Counted from the stretch's first letter, positions 19,495 to 30,632 are shown. The stretch is 64,000 bases of DNA from Kalmanozyma brasiliensis GHG001 (GCF_000497045.1 NW_015961948.1:558001-622000); one strand, 5' to 3'. Translations and numbers: made by a program. The notes: generated by a model from the sequence alone, not told the origin.

Positions 19495-22400
19495 CTAAGG
19501 GTCTTCAGAAGCGACCTGCTGGTACCCTTGCGACTGCCCTGGTCCACGCCCATTTCCTCCACTGCGGCCGCGGCCCAGCCTGAGGCTAGGATGAGAGAGC
19601 GCTGACTCGACCTTGCCCAAGATCTGATACCAAAGATCCCTCAGATTCGCCACGACCCTATCCAGCGCCCCTGCATCGGATCGATCCAGCATCTGCTGCA
19701 GCTGTACCTCATCCGCCGGATCCTCCCTCGCCTCCGACTGCAGCTCCTTCGGCCGCTTGTACCACTTCAGCGTCAAGGAGCTCGCCACCACACTGACGCT
19801 GGAGAATGCCATCGCTGCGCCCGCCATCATCGGATGCAGGCTCAGCCCCCATGGCAGGAAGATGCCCATGGCGAGCGGGATGCCAATCAGGTTGTAAACG
19901 GTCGCCCAGATGTAATTGAGCTTGATCTGGCGGAAGATGCGGCGCGAAAGATGGATGGATGCCGCCACGTCGAGCAGGTTGGAGCGCATCAGCACGATCG
20001 AGGCCGCCTCGATGGCCACGTCAGAGCCCGTGCCGAGCGCGATGCCGAGGTCGGCCGAGGCGAGGGCAGGAGAGTCGTTGATGCCATCGCCGACCATGGC
20101 GATGCCGGCTGACTTGGATTGGCCATTGGCGCGGAAGGGTGAGAAGCGACCGCCACGCTCGAGGTCGACCAGGTCGGATTCTCGTCGCAGCTGGAGGATG
20201 AGCTCTTGCTTGTCGATCGGGCTCATCTCGGCGTAAACATCGATCTCCTCGTCCATGCCCAGCTCGCGAGCCAGGGCACGAGCTGTCGTGGAAGCGTCTC
20301 CTGTGATCATGCCGCATTGTATACCCATGCGACGCAGCGCTGCGAGTGTCTGCTTCGCTTCGGGCTTCAGTGCATCACTCAGGCTGAGAAGGGCCGCGAG
20401 GGAGCCATCGACGGTTGCGAGCACGGCGGTACGTCCCTTCGACTGCTGCTCAATAAGCAGCTCGGGAGTCTGAGAGGCAAAAGCGCTGTCGTCGAGTGCC
20501 TGCTTCTCGCCAGACGAGACGAAATCAGGAGTGCCAATCTTAATCTCGTGCACGGTCATGGTCTCCTCCAGCTGAACGCGACAGACGATGCCTTTGCCCG
20601 TCAAGCTCTGAAACTCCTCGATGCTGGCGCCGTCGATGGTGAAGACGTCCTTCTCGAGGCCGGCAGGCTGCTGCGATTGGATGGCGACGCCTGAGCTCGA
20701 CTTGAGCTGACTTGCGGCCCATGAAGCGATGGCGCGTGCAAGCGGGTGCTCTGAGCGTGCTTCAGCCGCGCCGATCATGCGAATCACCTGCCGACGTGAC
20801 AGACCTCCCACAGCGATGGCGTCAAGACCGTTCTGCTCCTTGTTCGACCAAATGACCTCGCGCAGAGTAAGCTTGCCGACAGTAAGCGTACCCGTCTTGT
20901 CGAACAACATGCGGCGGATTGTGGTTGAGGCTTCGAGAGGACCACCGCCTTTGATCAGGATGCCGTTCTGCGCGCCTACTCCAGTGCCGACCATCACTGC
21001 TGTGGGCGTCGAGAGGCCCAGCGCGCATGGGCACGCAACAACAATGACGCTGATGCAGAGCTTCAGGCAAACCATGAATTTGGTGACGCCTTGTTGGTTG
21101 AAGATGGACGGCAGCATGTGGCCCGAGAGCAGATGCGCGATGACCATCCAGGCGATGAACGTCAGCGCTCCAAGGCCCACCACGGTGGGAACAAAGTAGC
21201 CCGCGACTCGGTCGGCAAAGGCTTGAATGGGTGCTTTCGACGTCTGCGCCTCGTCGACGAGCTTCACAATCTGCGCGAGACTCGTGTCTTTGCCAGCACG
21301 CTCAACAAAGAAGTCGAAGCTCCCTGTCCCGTTGACGGTGCCTCCAATGACGCTGCTGCCGACAATCTTGTGGATCGGAACAGCCTCGCCGGTGACCATG
21401 GATTCGTCGACTGTCGATTCGCCGCGAATGATCACACCGTCGGCGACGATCCTCTCCCCTGGCACGACTTTGACGTAGTCTCCGCGTTGAACCAGCTCGG
21501 AAGCGACCTTCTTCTCGATCTTGCCCTCGGCGCCGTCAGTGTAGATAGTAGCCGAGGTGGGTGTGAGGCTTATGAGGCGTGAGAGTGCTTCACTGGTCTT
21601 GCCCTTTGCGGTGTTCTCGAGAAAGCGGCCGAAGGAGACGAAGGTGAAGAGCATGGTGGTCGTGTCGAAGAAGGTGGCTGGCTTGGTGCATTGGCCTGGC
21701 ACGATGGTTCCCATCATGGCCATTCCCCGTGCTGCTATTGACGCGGCTTGAGACATCGCGTCTGCGGGCTCATCCACGCAGAATAGCCTTGCGATCATGG
21801 AAAAGACACTGAAGACCCACGAAGCGGTGGTGCCGATGACGATGAGGACGTCCATGGTAGCGCTGCCGTGCTTGATCGCTTTCCAGGAAGTGCGATAGAA
21901 GCGCAGACCGATGCCGAATTGCACGGGGATCGTCAAAGCCAAGCAGGCAAGATCTTGGAGATAGAGTCCCGGTATTGGCTGCCACCAGAGGATGCTGCGA
22001 GTGAAGGAGAATTTGGGCAGAATCATGGACAGGAAGAAGACGGGCAGGCCCATGGACAAGGAGAAGAGGAAAGCGGAGCGCCATTCTGCAATTTCTTTGA
22101 TTCTACCGAGCGAGGCGAGCTGTGTCGAGTTGCGCTCGTCGCTCACGACTGCGTCAAAGCCGAGGTCCTCTACGTGTTCGACCAGGTCGCGGATGCCGAG
22201 CTTGCTTGCATCGTAGTCTATCCTGGCCTTTTCTGTTGAGAGCGATACGGATATTGACTTGACACCATCGATCTTGGCGATCTCGCGCTCGATGGTGGAG
22301 GAGCACGATGCGCACGTCATGCCGTACACATTGAGTTGAGCGGTGTCTTGCCGCGGTATTGATGCTGCTGGAACAGACGAGACTTGTTTGAATCCAAGGC

Positions 22401-22710
22401 TGGATTCGGGTCGCTCGGTGCGGATGATGTCGAGGAAAGTTGCGTCGAAGCCAGTATCCTCGATCTCTTCAGCGATCTTGGCTGGTGTCCATTTGGAGTC
22501 GTCAAAGGTGACGGTGGCCTTCTCGGCGAGCAGAGCGACCGAGATGGAGTCGATGCCTGGCTGTAAGCGAATCATCCTCTCGATGGTCTCGACGCACGCC
22601 CCGCAGGTCATGCCACCGATCTGAAATGTCGCGGTGACCTTTGCGCCCATGCTAGGAGATGCTGAGCCCGACGCCCTAGGCTCGTCGAGAAGTGGATCTG
22701 GCGTCGACAT
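19495..22710 (-). CDS. CCC2: Copper-transporting P1B-type ATPase (CCC2/ATP7 family)
   Basis: I start at the ATG at 22710 (1071 residues): the first metal-binding domain follows closely, and the 74 upstream open codons look non-coding. Two HMA domains carry GMTCGAC (residues 33-39) and GMTCASC (130-136). Membrane helices follow from ~210. The catalytic core is complete: TGEAVP (440), the CPC ion-binding motif in VACPCALG (560), DKTGTLT with the phosphorylated Asp (604), SEHPLA in the nucleotide domain (~650) and GDGINDSPAL (~850), with two final helices. This class pumps Cu+ into the Golgi lumen to load multicopper oxidases such as the Fet3 ferroxidase of high-affinity iron uptake and laccases. 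The C-tail (~100 residues) is Gly/Gln-rich. No frameshift or missing key residue is seen. Confidence 0.95.
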   Translation of the reverse strand: MSTPDPLLDEPRASGSASPSMGAKVTATFQIGGMTCGACVETIERMIRLQPGIDSISVALLAEKATVTFDDSKWTPAKIAEEIEDTGFDATFLDIIRTERPESSLGFKQVSSVPAASIPRQDTAQLNVYGMTCASCSSTIEREIAKIDGVKSISVSLSTEKARIDYDASKLGIRDLVEHVEDLGFDAVVSDERNSTQLASLGRIKEIAEWRSAFLFSLSMGLPVFFLSMILPKFSFTRSILWWQPIPGLYLQDLACLALTIPVQFGIGLRFYRTSWKAIKHGSATMDVLIVIGTTASWVFSVFSMIARLFCVDEPADAMSQAASIAARGMAMMGTIVPGQCTKPATFFDTTTMLFTFVSFGRFLENTAKGKTSEALSRLISLTPTSATIYTDGAEGKIEKKVASELVQRGDYVKVVPGERIVADGVIIRGESTVDESMVTGEAVPIHKIVGSSVIGGTVNGTGSFDFFVERAGKDTSLAQIVKLVDEAQTSKAPIQAFADRVAGYFVPTVVGLGALTFIAWMVIAHLLSGHMLPSIFNQQGVTKFMVCLKLCISVIVVACPCALGLSTPTAVMVGTGVGAQNGILIKGGGPLEASTTIRRMLFDKTGTLTVGKLTLREVIWSNKEQNGLDAIAVGGLSRRQVIRMIGAAEARSEHPLARAIASWAASQLKSSSGVAIQSQQPAGLEKDVFTIDGASIEEFQSLTGKGIVCRVQLEETMTVHEIKIGTPDFVSSGEKQALDDSAFASQTPELLIEQQSKGRTAVLATVDGSLAALLSLSDALKPEAKQTLAALRRMGIQCGMITGDASTTARALARELGMDEEIDVYAEMSPIDKQELILQLRRESDLVDLERGGRFSPFRANGQSKSAGIAMVGDGINDSPALASADLGIALGTGSDVAIEAASIVLMRSNLLDVAASIHLSRRIFRQIKLNYIWATVYNLIGIPLAMGIFLPWGLSLHPMMAGAAMAFSSVSVVASSLTLKWYKRPKELQSEAREDPADEVQLQQMLDRSDAGALDRVVANLRDLWYQILGKVESALSHPSLRLGRGRSGGNGRGPGQSQGYQQVASEDP

Positions 22711-23729
22711 GATGGAAAGAGGCCAAGAGGCAGAGGTGAATGCGCCGTCCCTTGACGAGCGTGGAGCAAAGGTATCGCGACAACTCGACTGACTGAGCCC
22801 TGCGCCGGGCCGAGCCAAAAAGTTTCGGCTGTGTCTTGAGTCGCAGTTCAGTGGACGTGCATAAGAGATCTGATTAAGGTCGCGAGTTGCTACTTGGTCG
22901 CATCGGACCGATCTCCCGGCTTGCAATGCCATTCCACAGATCCAACAAGCCGAAGGCAGTGCAAAAATGGTCAGATGTTCGGCTCATTGGCCTAACATAT
23001 GCTGAATATCCCGAAGCGTCGGCGCTGCAAATTCTCGGGTCGAACTCTAAATTCAAGCGCCGCTTGACTGGATGCAGGGCAGGAGCGGCAAGATCTAGAC
23101 CGACACCTGCCTCCTTGGCTGGATCAGGCGCTCCGAGAGTGTCTCATCTTGAGTAGATTGACCTTTTCAGGAACGAGACTCGAGCTTGCCGGTCAACTAG
23201 CCGCCTTGCTCGTGTGACGCCGTCCACTCAGTTCGAGTACCGCTGTCGCATGACCGGTGGTCTGGAACAACAATGCTTGATCTGACGATTCGAGTGTGTC
23301 GGCATATTTCAACAATGATCGCGACCGACGCAGGAAAGCACCGACGTCGACAACGATCGCATGTGGAAGCTCGCCAGGTCGCCAAATCGCAGCGCAGACG
23401 TCGCTTGTCTTGGAAGAGCGGTCTCGTCTCGTTGATGTGACGGCTGAACTCTTTCAGGTCGAATTCGACAGATATGCCAGCAAAGAAGTAGGGTCTCGGT
23501 GTCGGTACACCCGCAACTCGGCAAAGCGTAAAGCTGCGTGACATGCCACTCGACTTTGTCGAGCGCTTCCGTCGCGCGACATTTGTTGTTCCGACGACCG
23601 AGAAAAAACTTTGCACTCCATCCTTCAGCGTCACCCAAATGCTCGCTGCACTGAGCCGCATTCAAGTTGGGCCCTGCATCCCGACCCTCGTCCGAAGCGC
23701 GACCGACTTGTGCAGCCGATGAGGCCACG

Positions 23730-23798
23730 TCTTTGTTCAGACAATGACCACGACGCGCACGATGACCACGACGATCATGGCGATGGCCTGAACAAAGA
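23730..23798. repeat. Small inverted repeat, 11-bp arms
   Basis: TCTTTGTTCAG at 23730-23740 and its exact reverse complement CTGAACAAAGA at 23788-23798 enclose 47 bp made of GACCACGA-type short repeats. It may be chance or a small regulatory hairpin. Confidence 0.6.
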
Positions 23799-24776
23799 GT
23801 CGATTGATCGCTGTGAGTCATGGTATCAATAGCTAACGGCGCTTGCCAGCATCACCGGTCCGGCCCGCCCTGCCGAGATTGGTCTCAGTGATCAAGAAGA
23901 GTAGGTCGAACAAAGTGCAGCCAGTAATGCGAACAAGACAGCGGCAGCGCGTGAGAGTTGCGGGGTCAAGAATCGAACCCGGTGCCTGATTCAAAGATAG
24001 AGAGCGAAGAACAAATATTTTCAAAGAGCGCTCGCCCATGAGGCGAAATTGTCGGGACAGGGCCTTCTCTTTGCCTTTCCGCATGAGCAATCTGAGCCTG
24101 TCACCGGCAGACTGCATCGCATAGCCGCGGCAAGTCTGTTCGACACTGTGTGCACTGTCTGCACTGCCGCTGCAATGGATTCGCTTTCGTCTGCAGGTGG
24201 GTAAGGGCGATAGTCGACCGCGGTAGAACCTGGAACTGTTGATCTGCCTGAACTGGCTCACAAGAAACTAAGAGGAAAAAGTTCTGCCTATTTCCTGCGA
24301 GTCTTGGCTCTCTTCTTGGCTGTGTCAGTGGAGGGACTTGGCGGCAGAACAAGACGGTTAAAATAAATTGTTTTCCAATTTTTCACTTGGACTCGACTGC
24401 TGCGTCACCGGCGGCGTGTCGCGTCAGCGAGCCTTTGATAAAGAAGAACAATTAAGATGAGCCGTCATTAGGCGTGACAAACTCGGCAGCAGGGTCCAGT
24501 CGATCGTCGGCTCAGAGATTCATTGGCTGAGCTCAGAGAGGCGAGCGGTACAACAATGCCTTCGCGGCAATCTGTCCCGAGCAAGCGCCGAAGACACCGC
24601 TTGTCTAACTCCGGTCGGGGGTCCTCCCTTCCGCCTCCCGTATGTCTCTCTGACTCGTGCCTGATGACTCTGTTTGAGGTTCCGCTCATGCGCTCATGCA
24701 AAAGGATCAATGCTTGCTTCTGCTTTGGCTCAGTCACCACCTTCTTTGTTCCATGTGGCCGTAGGATCCTTCTTGC

Positions 24777-24789
24777 ATATACATATATT
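24777..24789 (+). promoter_or_regulatory. TATA-like box for Ser-rich gene A
   Basis: ATATACATATATT lies ~220 bp before the ATG at 25007. Use of it makes the pyrimidine-rich stretch 24800-25000 a 5' leader, not coding, although it is open in frame. Confidence 0.45.
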
Positions 24790-25006
24790 GGACCGTCTCC
24801 TTCCCTTCTATCATACGCCCCCACATCAATCTTCGTCCCCCCTCGCACCATACGCGCCCATCCTTCTTACCCCGCTTCTTCTCAGTAGACAGCGCGCAGA
24901 CAATAGGTCGCGCCTAGCTCAGCAAGTCTTCAAGATTCCCCCACTCCTGCTTCTTTTCACCACGTTGCTCCATCTCTTACAGCCGCGTGACTTCAGTCTC
25001 GCCGGC

Positions 25007-25978
25007 ATGAAGCTCGACCAGAACCCTTTAGGCGCTCTCCGCGCCAAGGGGCGATTGCTTAGGCGCAAGAGCGATCGAACAAGGATTCAAGCGTCTTCGA
25101 CCGTTACTTGCGATGGCGCCTTGACCTCCCCCAAGCTCTCCCAACACCGTCTCTCCAACGACGACTTGAAAGCTTCGTACAACTCGTCGCGCTCCTCCAG
25201 CGTCGACACATTTGGTCACCATCACTCACACGATCACGAGGACTTCCCCGCCAACAGCCCCGTACTTCTGCGTGGCGACAAGGAGCTCCACGATCCCAAC
25301 TTTGTGCGTCACAATTGGGAGATGATGTCCGGCGAGTCCACATACCCGGACAACCAGCTTCACATTGGTCGTGCCGCTTCACCGCACCTCACAAGTCGAC
25401 GAAGCACTCTTTCGTCTCGCACCGGTTCTTCGCGACCCTCTTCGCGACCTTCCTCCCGGGGTAGCGAGGCTGGCGGACAGCACGCTCCTTCGTTCGGTCT
25501 CGCTGTCAACGCCTTCTCAGGTCTCTCAAGCTACGCTCAAGCGGGCTCTATGGGCCGTGCTGGCGGTTCTCGCGCCTCTTCGTCCACTCGTGGTCTTCAG
25601 GTGGAAGGCTCTATTCTTCGCGACGAGGAAGCCATCCTCGACAGCGACGACAGCAGTGACGACGAAGAAGACGAGGACGACTCCAGGTATGGCAGCACTC
25701 CTTCTGCCTACCAGCTCTCCACTTCGCGACGCTCCAGTCCAACGCCGCAACCTTTGCCGTCGGTTCACCAGACCGAGGTCTCCCCTCGCTCGAGCGCTCC
25801 TTCCTCGCCCACTCTCACGCACCTGCAGGGGCCCAGCTACCACCGTCGTCGTCACTGGACCGTCGCTGAGGGCAGCCAAGCCTCGAATGGCGCTGGCCTT
25901 CACACTCTTCCCGGCCAAATGTCGAGCAGCAGCCGCAGCGCCCTGCTCAACGAACGAAGCCTCTCCCAACCTGCTTGA
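25007..25978 (+). CDS. Ser-rich disordered protein A, unknown function
   Basis: I place the start at the ATG at 25007 (323 residues), because the upstream 111 open codons are pyrimidine-rich leader sequence. No known domain is recognised. In order it has a basic head (LRAKGRLLRRKSDRTR), a His-rich patch (GHHHSHDHEDF, ~65-75), a denser block DPNFVRHNWEMMSGE (~95-110) that may be a conserved motif, long Ser/Arg repeats (SSRPSSRPSSRGS), an acidic stretch DSDDSSDDEEDEDD (~220-233), and Ser-Pro-rich C-terminal third. Many SP and RxxS sites suggest phosphorylation. No signal peptide or membrane helix is present. Gene B further right has a similar composition and a similar long upstream region, but I see no alignable homology. 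Confidence 0.7.
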   Translation: MKLDQNPLGALRAKGRLLRRKSDRTRIQASSTVTCDGALTSPKLSQHRLSNDDLKASYNSSRSSSVDTFGHHHSHDHEDFPANSPVLLRGDKELHDPNFVRHNWEMMSGESTYPDNQLHIGRAASPHLTSRRSTLSSRTGSSRPSSRPSSRGSEAGGQHAPSFGLAVNAFSGLSSYAQAGSMGRAGGSRASSSTRGLQVEGSILRDEEAILDSDDSSDDEEDEDDSRYGSTPSAYQLSTSRRSSPTPQPLPSVHQTEVSPRSSAPSSPTLTHLQGPSYHRRRHWTVAEGSQASNGAGLHTLPGQMSSSSRSALLNERSLSQPA

Positions 25979-28900
25979 TCTTTCGTCTCTTTCGCATGCA
26001 TTTGCAATCTGTCATCTGTAACATTAGTCTGCTTCATCTGTATCACTATCGTCCATTCAATATACCCAGTCACCTGCTCTCTTCCAGACAGCTTTCACCT
26101 GCTACGAAGCGTGTCTCAGAAGTTCCTTCGGGAAATTGAACGATGGGTTGAGTCACGGCTTAAGCGAGCCGCTGCGATGGGGCGACGCGTCGTCGGTGAT
26201 ATTTTTCGGATTTTAGCCGACAAGGGTTGGAGCGTGAGAGCCACACGGAGCGGCGCCTGCCCCGTCTTGGCTTCCTTGGCCCTGCGCTGGGAGAGCCGCT
26301 TTTGTGGCGTCGAACGAGTTCACCCGTATGCCGATGCACGCCACTTTGTGCGGCTGTCGAGCCGGCTCATGCAGACCCGTGTCGGTATCGACTCGGTCTA
26401 AGCAGTGCTGGGAATGGGCCGCCGCGCCGCGGATGCATGGCTTTGCATTAGTGAAGTGGCGTTCCATGGGAAAAAGCTGACCCGATCTGCGGCTGCCGAA
26501 AACAGCAAGGCCGTAGTCAGCAAGCGGAAGCCCGGACCGAACGCGCCAAGAAGGATCATCCGATGCCTCATCGTCCGATCTCGGCTCGCTTCGGTCCCAG
26601 CTCAGATCGCGAGAATCCCTTTTTAGCTCAGGACGCTCTCTTTGCCATGCTCGAAAAGGCGGAGTTGGAGCGGCTACGGTCGTCGAGATGACGCATTATC
26701 ACATTCACCCGCCACGAGGCGCTTTGACCCTTGCAACAGATCGACCTTGCTGCATTCATGATCGCAGCATAGCCCTTTGTGCCAGCGCCAAAACTCGACA
26801 GCAGATCAGCACCAGTCAGCTGGGTTCGGCCCTCTGCCGTCTTTGCCGCTGTTGCCGCTGAATCGGCCATCGACCAGAGCCTGCCTTGTCGGCATATCAG
26901 GTGCTCAGCAAAGCTTCTGTAGCTCAGCTTGAGCGTGCTACAAGCAGAACGTGAATGCGATGCTCGCCCATTGTGATTGGGTTGGGGTGCTGAACAAACA
27001 AAGACCATGCGGCAATGGACTGCAGCGAGCTGTCGAGGCTTCACGCGTGGTGCTGTTAAGCTCAGACCTCGATTGCTTATCACAACTGATGCGGGTGGGC
27101 GGGGCAAGTCGATTTGATCAGCTTGGACGGATCGCGAGGTCGCTCTCTCAAGCAAGGACAGTCTGTTCGGTGTGTCATAGCTTGAAAGAGCAGCTGACCT
27201 GCACCCTTGACTTTGGCGCTCCCCACCTCCTCCACACTTTTTGCCGCCTGTCATGCACGCCTTTTTGGATCGTGAATGTGAGAAGGGGCTAACGAAAGCG
27301 TACCGCAGTTCCGACGCTGCTAGCCTCGAAGTCCAACAGTGCGCAAACACTGCGCAAACAATTGTGTATGCAAGCCTTCAGCTCTCTTGTTTGAGCCTCA
27401 ACATCAGCTTTGAGAAGACAAAGCGACTCACAACAGACAGGTCAGGCTTGTCTTACGACCACAATCAGACCGGCCCTTCTCTTCCCATCGGTCGACAAGA
27501 GCGCTCTCTCACTCTCGTGCGGAGTCATGGTCTGCTGAGTGCATCGACTACGCATCTGCAAGCTCAAGCTCTGCTTCCGTACTTCACGGCGACCGTGTCG
27601 AGGACCAGCGTGGACTGCTGCGCATTAGTTCGCTCGGCTTCCCGCTCAGTCATGAGCCAGCGGGTGCTCGACCGACCGTCCAATCGAAGCGCACTTTGCT
27701 CTCGACGGCGTTTGGTTTTTCGGGCCAGGTCCCGGCTCAGCAGGATTTCGAGGCAACCAACTCTTGGCGGCGTCGCCGACGGCCAGGCAGCCGGTCAGCT
27801 CGAGCTTCGACTGTCCACAAGCGCCTCTCTCTGCTTCATCTCGGTCCCTAGCCGCCACTCGGACCCAAGCCACTGGTCCGCGCAGAACACACGCTTCGGT
27901 GCATCCGAACCCCCTTCTGCTCTCGCTGGCGCCAGTCACATCGACTCGATTATCAAAGCAGCTGACGCATTTGCCTCAGTGCTGACTGGGTTCTGGCGAG
28001 CCAAGCCTGTGAGCTACGACTCTCTTCGGGTTTGTCGGTGGCAGTCTCTCTCAGCCTCGACTTTTGGCTGACTCGGCGTCCCAGCTGCATTCTCCACAGC
28101 AACCCGCTCGGCTCAGCCCTGCTGCCTCTCGCCTCTCTCCCCTCGCCAGGGTCCGGTCTGCCGAGCGAACTGAGCTTTAGGTGGCTTGACAGCTTCGCTT
28201 CTGTCCCTCCGCTCCCTCGGCTGGCTAAGCGCGCCGCTGTCCAACTGTCAAGAAGCCGCCCCGCCACTGCAAGCCCCAAGGTAGCTCGCCGAATTACGTC
28301 GACAGGTCGCGGGTCGCGGCCTCCTGCTTCAAACGCCCTCACAACCAAACTGGCTCCCGCGACAACATACACCTTCCATCCGAGTGCTGCTGGCCCACGT
28401 TGTTTTCGGACCATCATCTTCCAAGTCGCCGTCGTCGTCGTTGCAACCGTCACGCATCCCCGCTCGCTTGCTCCCGAAAAAGACTGCAGATCGTGTCGCA
28501 TCGCTACACGTGCTGCAAGAACAAGCGCTACTATCGGATCGTCTGCATGACGTATGCATCTGCACGACCAGCCACGGCGTATTTGACAATCAAGTCGCAA
28601 TCCCTCCAGAAGCCGCCGCTCCGAGAAGCAACCGTTTTCTTGGTTCGCCGAATGGTTTGGCTTGGCATCGAACGGTGACAAACAAGTTCGACATTCCGCC
28701 GGTTTTCCGCTTAACCCCGCAGTGATCTTCGCATCAAGGCTCTCTCGTTTGGCGCAGCATCCGACGTAGACGAGACTGCAGCGCTCCGTCCACGAAGCTG
28801 CTTAGCAGGATATAGAACGCCGCCGCCACCGCGTTTGTGCAACGTCTCTACGCCTGCTCCAACTGAGCTCGTCTGTTCGACGAAGGGATAAAAAGGGTCC

Positions 28901-29082
28901 TGGACGCGAGCGGACCAAGGCACACCCTGTTCCTCCTTCACCGGCCTCGAGGACCCCATCCGGCTCGACACCACCCAAGCTCGAAGGCACTGTAGCGACC
29001 CAGCCTCGCCAGATTCTCTGCTACCAGCTCCAGGCTCCACTCTCCTCTCGTCGGCATCGTTGCTCCGTGGCTCTCGATCATC
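25979..29082. other. 3.1-kb gene-free region upstream of Ser-rich gene B
   Basis: Long frames exist here on both strands (up to ~275 residues), but they overlap one another in conflicting frames and lack any recognisable domain, signal or conserved motif. From about 28060 the plus strand becomes C/T-rich. A TATA-like GATAAAAAG occurs near 28887-28895. I read the region as the promoter and possibly a long 5' leader of the gene at 29083, plus the 3' end of gene A. Confidence 0.5.
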
Positions 29083-30258
29083 ATGCCTTCGCTCCTTTCT
29101 GCATCTGGTCTTGGCCGTCGCAGTCGATCCGTCGCTTCCAGCTCGCACGAGCACACCGACTCAAGCGCCTCTTCGTGCCGTCGATCCAGCTCCTCCAAGA
29201 GTCGCAAGGCGTCCCAATCCAATTCTCAGCTTGACGACTGGAGCGACGGCTTCACAGGCATCGTCGACCTCGATCGAAGAATGCGAGAGCTCGCCATGTC
29301 CGAGCAAGGCCGCTCGCCGTTCGGAGAGGACGACGCCTCACTTCTTTACGAACCATACTCGCCGCCGGAGCAGAATCATTTCCAGTCTCGAAGGAACAGC
29401 TCGGCTGATACGAGGCAGAGCAACGCGTCGCACTCATCTCTGGCGACAGGACGCAGCTATCCTAGTCCAGAACTCAACGCGCCTTCGTGTAGTTCCACGA
29501 CCGCCACCTCTCGTTTCTCCCACGACTCGCACACCCACTCTTCTCTGCTGTCCAAGCGAAGGTCCAGCACAGCCAACACTGGCATTTCGTCCGACTGCGC
29601 ACTCGGTCCTCTACGCCTGGCGCCCCTGCCCGCCTCAGCCTCGGTCTTTGGCAACTACCGTCTGACGAACGCCGATACTTCGCCGCTGCCCAGGTCCGCC
29701 AGGCCGTCCAGCAGCTGGTCGAGCGTCGAAGAAGCAGACTTCCTGACACCACTCGCCGGCGCCACTCGACAGCTCGAGCCCCTTACGCCAGGCACAGCAG
29801 CAGCGGCGACGTGGACCGACCCCACCGCACCGAGCTACTTCCCCGCTGGTCTGAGCGCAGACAGCAGCAGCAAGAAGGCGCCCCGGTCTTTGCGCAGAAA
29901 AGCAGCTCGTGCGCCTCTTCCTCGACTGGTCTCAGGCGAAGTGGTGTCGTCACCCGTCGCTGAGCCCGCCGATTCCCGCTTCTGCGTCTCGCCAAAGGAG
30001 ACGCGTTTGACGAACAAGGACGTCGGTTCACCGCGCACTCTCGTGACCACCACGACGGTCGACCGCAAGGACACCGCTGCGGCTGCGAGCCAACACTCCT
30101 TCCGCAAATCCGCCCAGTCACTAGCACTCAGTCTGAGGTTCAAGATCATCCGCGCCAAACGACGGGTCAACCGCACAGGTACAGGTGCAGCCGACATCTT
30201 CGCTCCGCCCCACAGCTCACCCGGAAGAACCTCCCTCGAGACATCCTTCCCCCCTTGA
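29083..30258 (+). CDS. Ser-rich disordered protein B, unknown function
   Basis: A single-exon frame of 391 residues from the ATG at 29083. No known domain is recognised. The first 45 residues are almost only Ser, Arg and Lys. A short segment DDWSDGFTGIVDLDRRMREL (~51-70) has real sequence complexity and could be a helical interaction motif. The middle is Ser/Thr/Pro-rich with FGNYRL and EEADFLTPL (a possible SLiM). A basic C-terminal patch SLALSLRFKIIRAKRRVNR (~350-370) could bind nucleic acid or membrane or act as a nuclear signal. It has no signal peptide or membrane helix. The gene stands behind a ~3-kb non-coding region, suggesting complex regulation. Its 3' flank runs into a C tract and an assembly gap. 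Confidence 0.7.
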   Translation: MPSLLSASGLGRRSRSVASSSHEHTDSSASSCRRSSSSKSRKASQSNSQLDDWSDGFTGIVDLDRRMRELAMSEQGRSPFGEDDASLLYEPYSPPEQNHFQSRRNSSADTRQSNASHSSLATGRSYPSPELNAPSCSSTTATSRFSHDSHTHSSLLSKRRSSTANTGISSDCALGPLRLAPLPASASVFGNYRLTNADTSPLPRSARPSSSWSSVEEADFLTPLAGATRQLEPLTPGTAAAATWTDPTAPSYFPAGLSADSSSKKAPRSLRRKAARAPLPRLVSGEVVSSPVAEPADSRFCVSPKETRLTNKDVGSPRTLVTTTTVDRKDTAAAASQHSFRKSAQSLALSLRFKIIRAKRRVNRTGTGAADIFAPPHSSPGRTSLETSFPP

Positions 30259-30331
30259 TCGCGCTACACCTGAAGCATTCTGTGCATACACTCGCAGTAC
30301 AGAGCTTCTTGCAACAGCTTCCGACGATTCA

Positions 30332-30383
30332 CCCCCCCCCCCCCCCCCCCNNNNNNNNNNNNNNNNNNNNNNNNNNNNNNNNN
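30332..30383. other. Poly-C tract (19 C) and 33-base assembly gap
   Basis: Nineteen C at 30332-30350 run straight into N at 30351-30383. The gap lies between the stops of two convergent genes, so no annotated protein is affected. The true length of the homopolymer and any sequence beyond it are unknown. Confidence 0.98.
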
Positions 30384-30632
30384 AGCAAATCGCAATCTTG
30401 ATTCTTCACTCATATCCACGCTCATCGGGCATCTTCTGATCTGCTCTCTGCGTCGCCTCTTCCGACCTTTCTGTGCACGACATTACTTGCTGAACTTCCG
30501 ATTCTCCGTACGCAACATCGCTCCAGGCGCTTTCCACCTTGGGATCGATCTGCACACAGCTATCTGACTTTGCAAGCTTTCTTCTCGGACAACATTGACC
30601 CACATTGAGCAGGAAGAGCATGAGCATTGAAT

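Larger units (their letters stand above)
22711..25006. other. Long gene-free region between Cu-ATPase and Ser-rich gene A
   Basis: About 2.3 kb separates the divergent starts at 22710 and 25007. It contains an 11-bp inverted repeat (23730-23740 and 23788-23798), a tRNA-like B-box without a tRNA body (about 23967-23980, minus) and a TATA box at 24777-24789. Frames of 60-170 residues on both strands show no family features. The region up to about 24900 is AT-richer than the genes. Confidence 0.5.

Noticed and set aside
23941..24080. Possible tRNA on the minus strand, with GGTTCGATTCT like a B box
   Set aside because: No 5' acceptor strand pairs with CCCCGCA at the right distance and there is no A box or anticodon arm; only the T-loop-like word is present.
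24674..25006. Upstream extension of Ser-rich gene A (111 codons)
   Set aside because: It overlaps the TATA box and a pyrimidine-rich leader, so the first ATG after the promoter (25007) is preferred.
27241..28681. Frames of 172-276 residues on both strands in the 3.1-kb empty region
   Set aside because: They overlap in conflicting frames, have high Ser/Arg/Ala content without motif, and no evidence of splice-extended homology.
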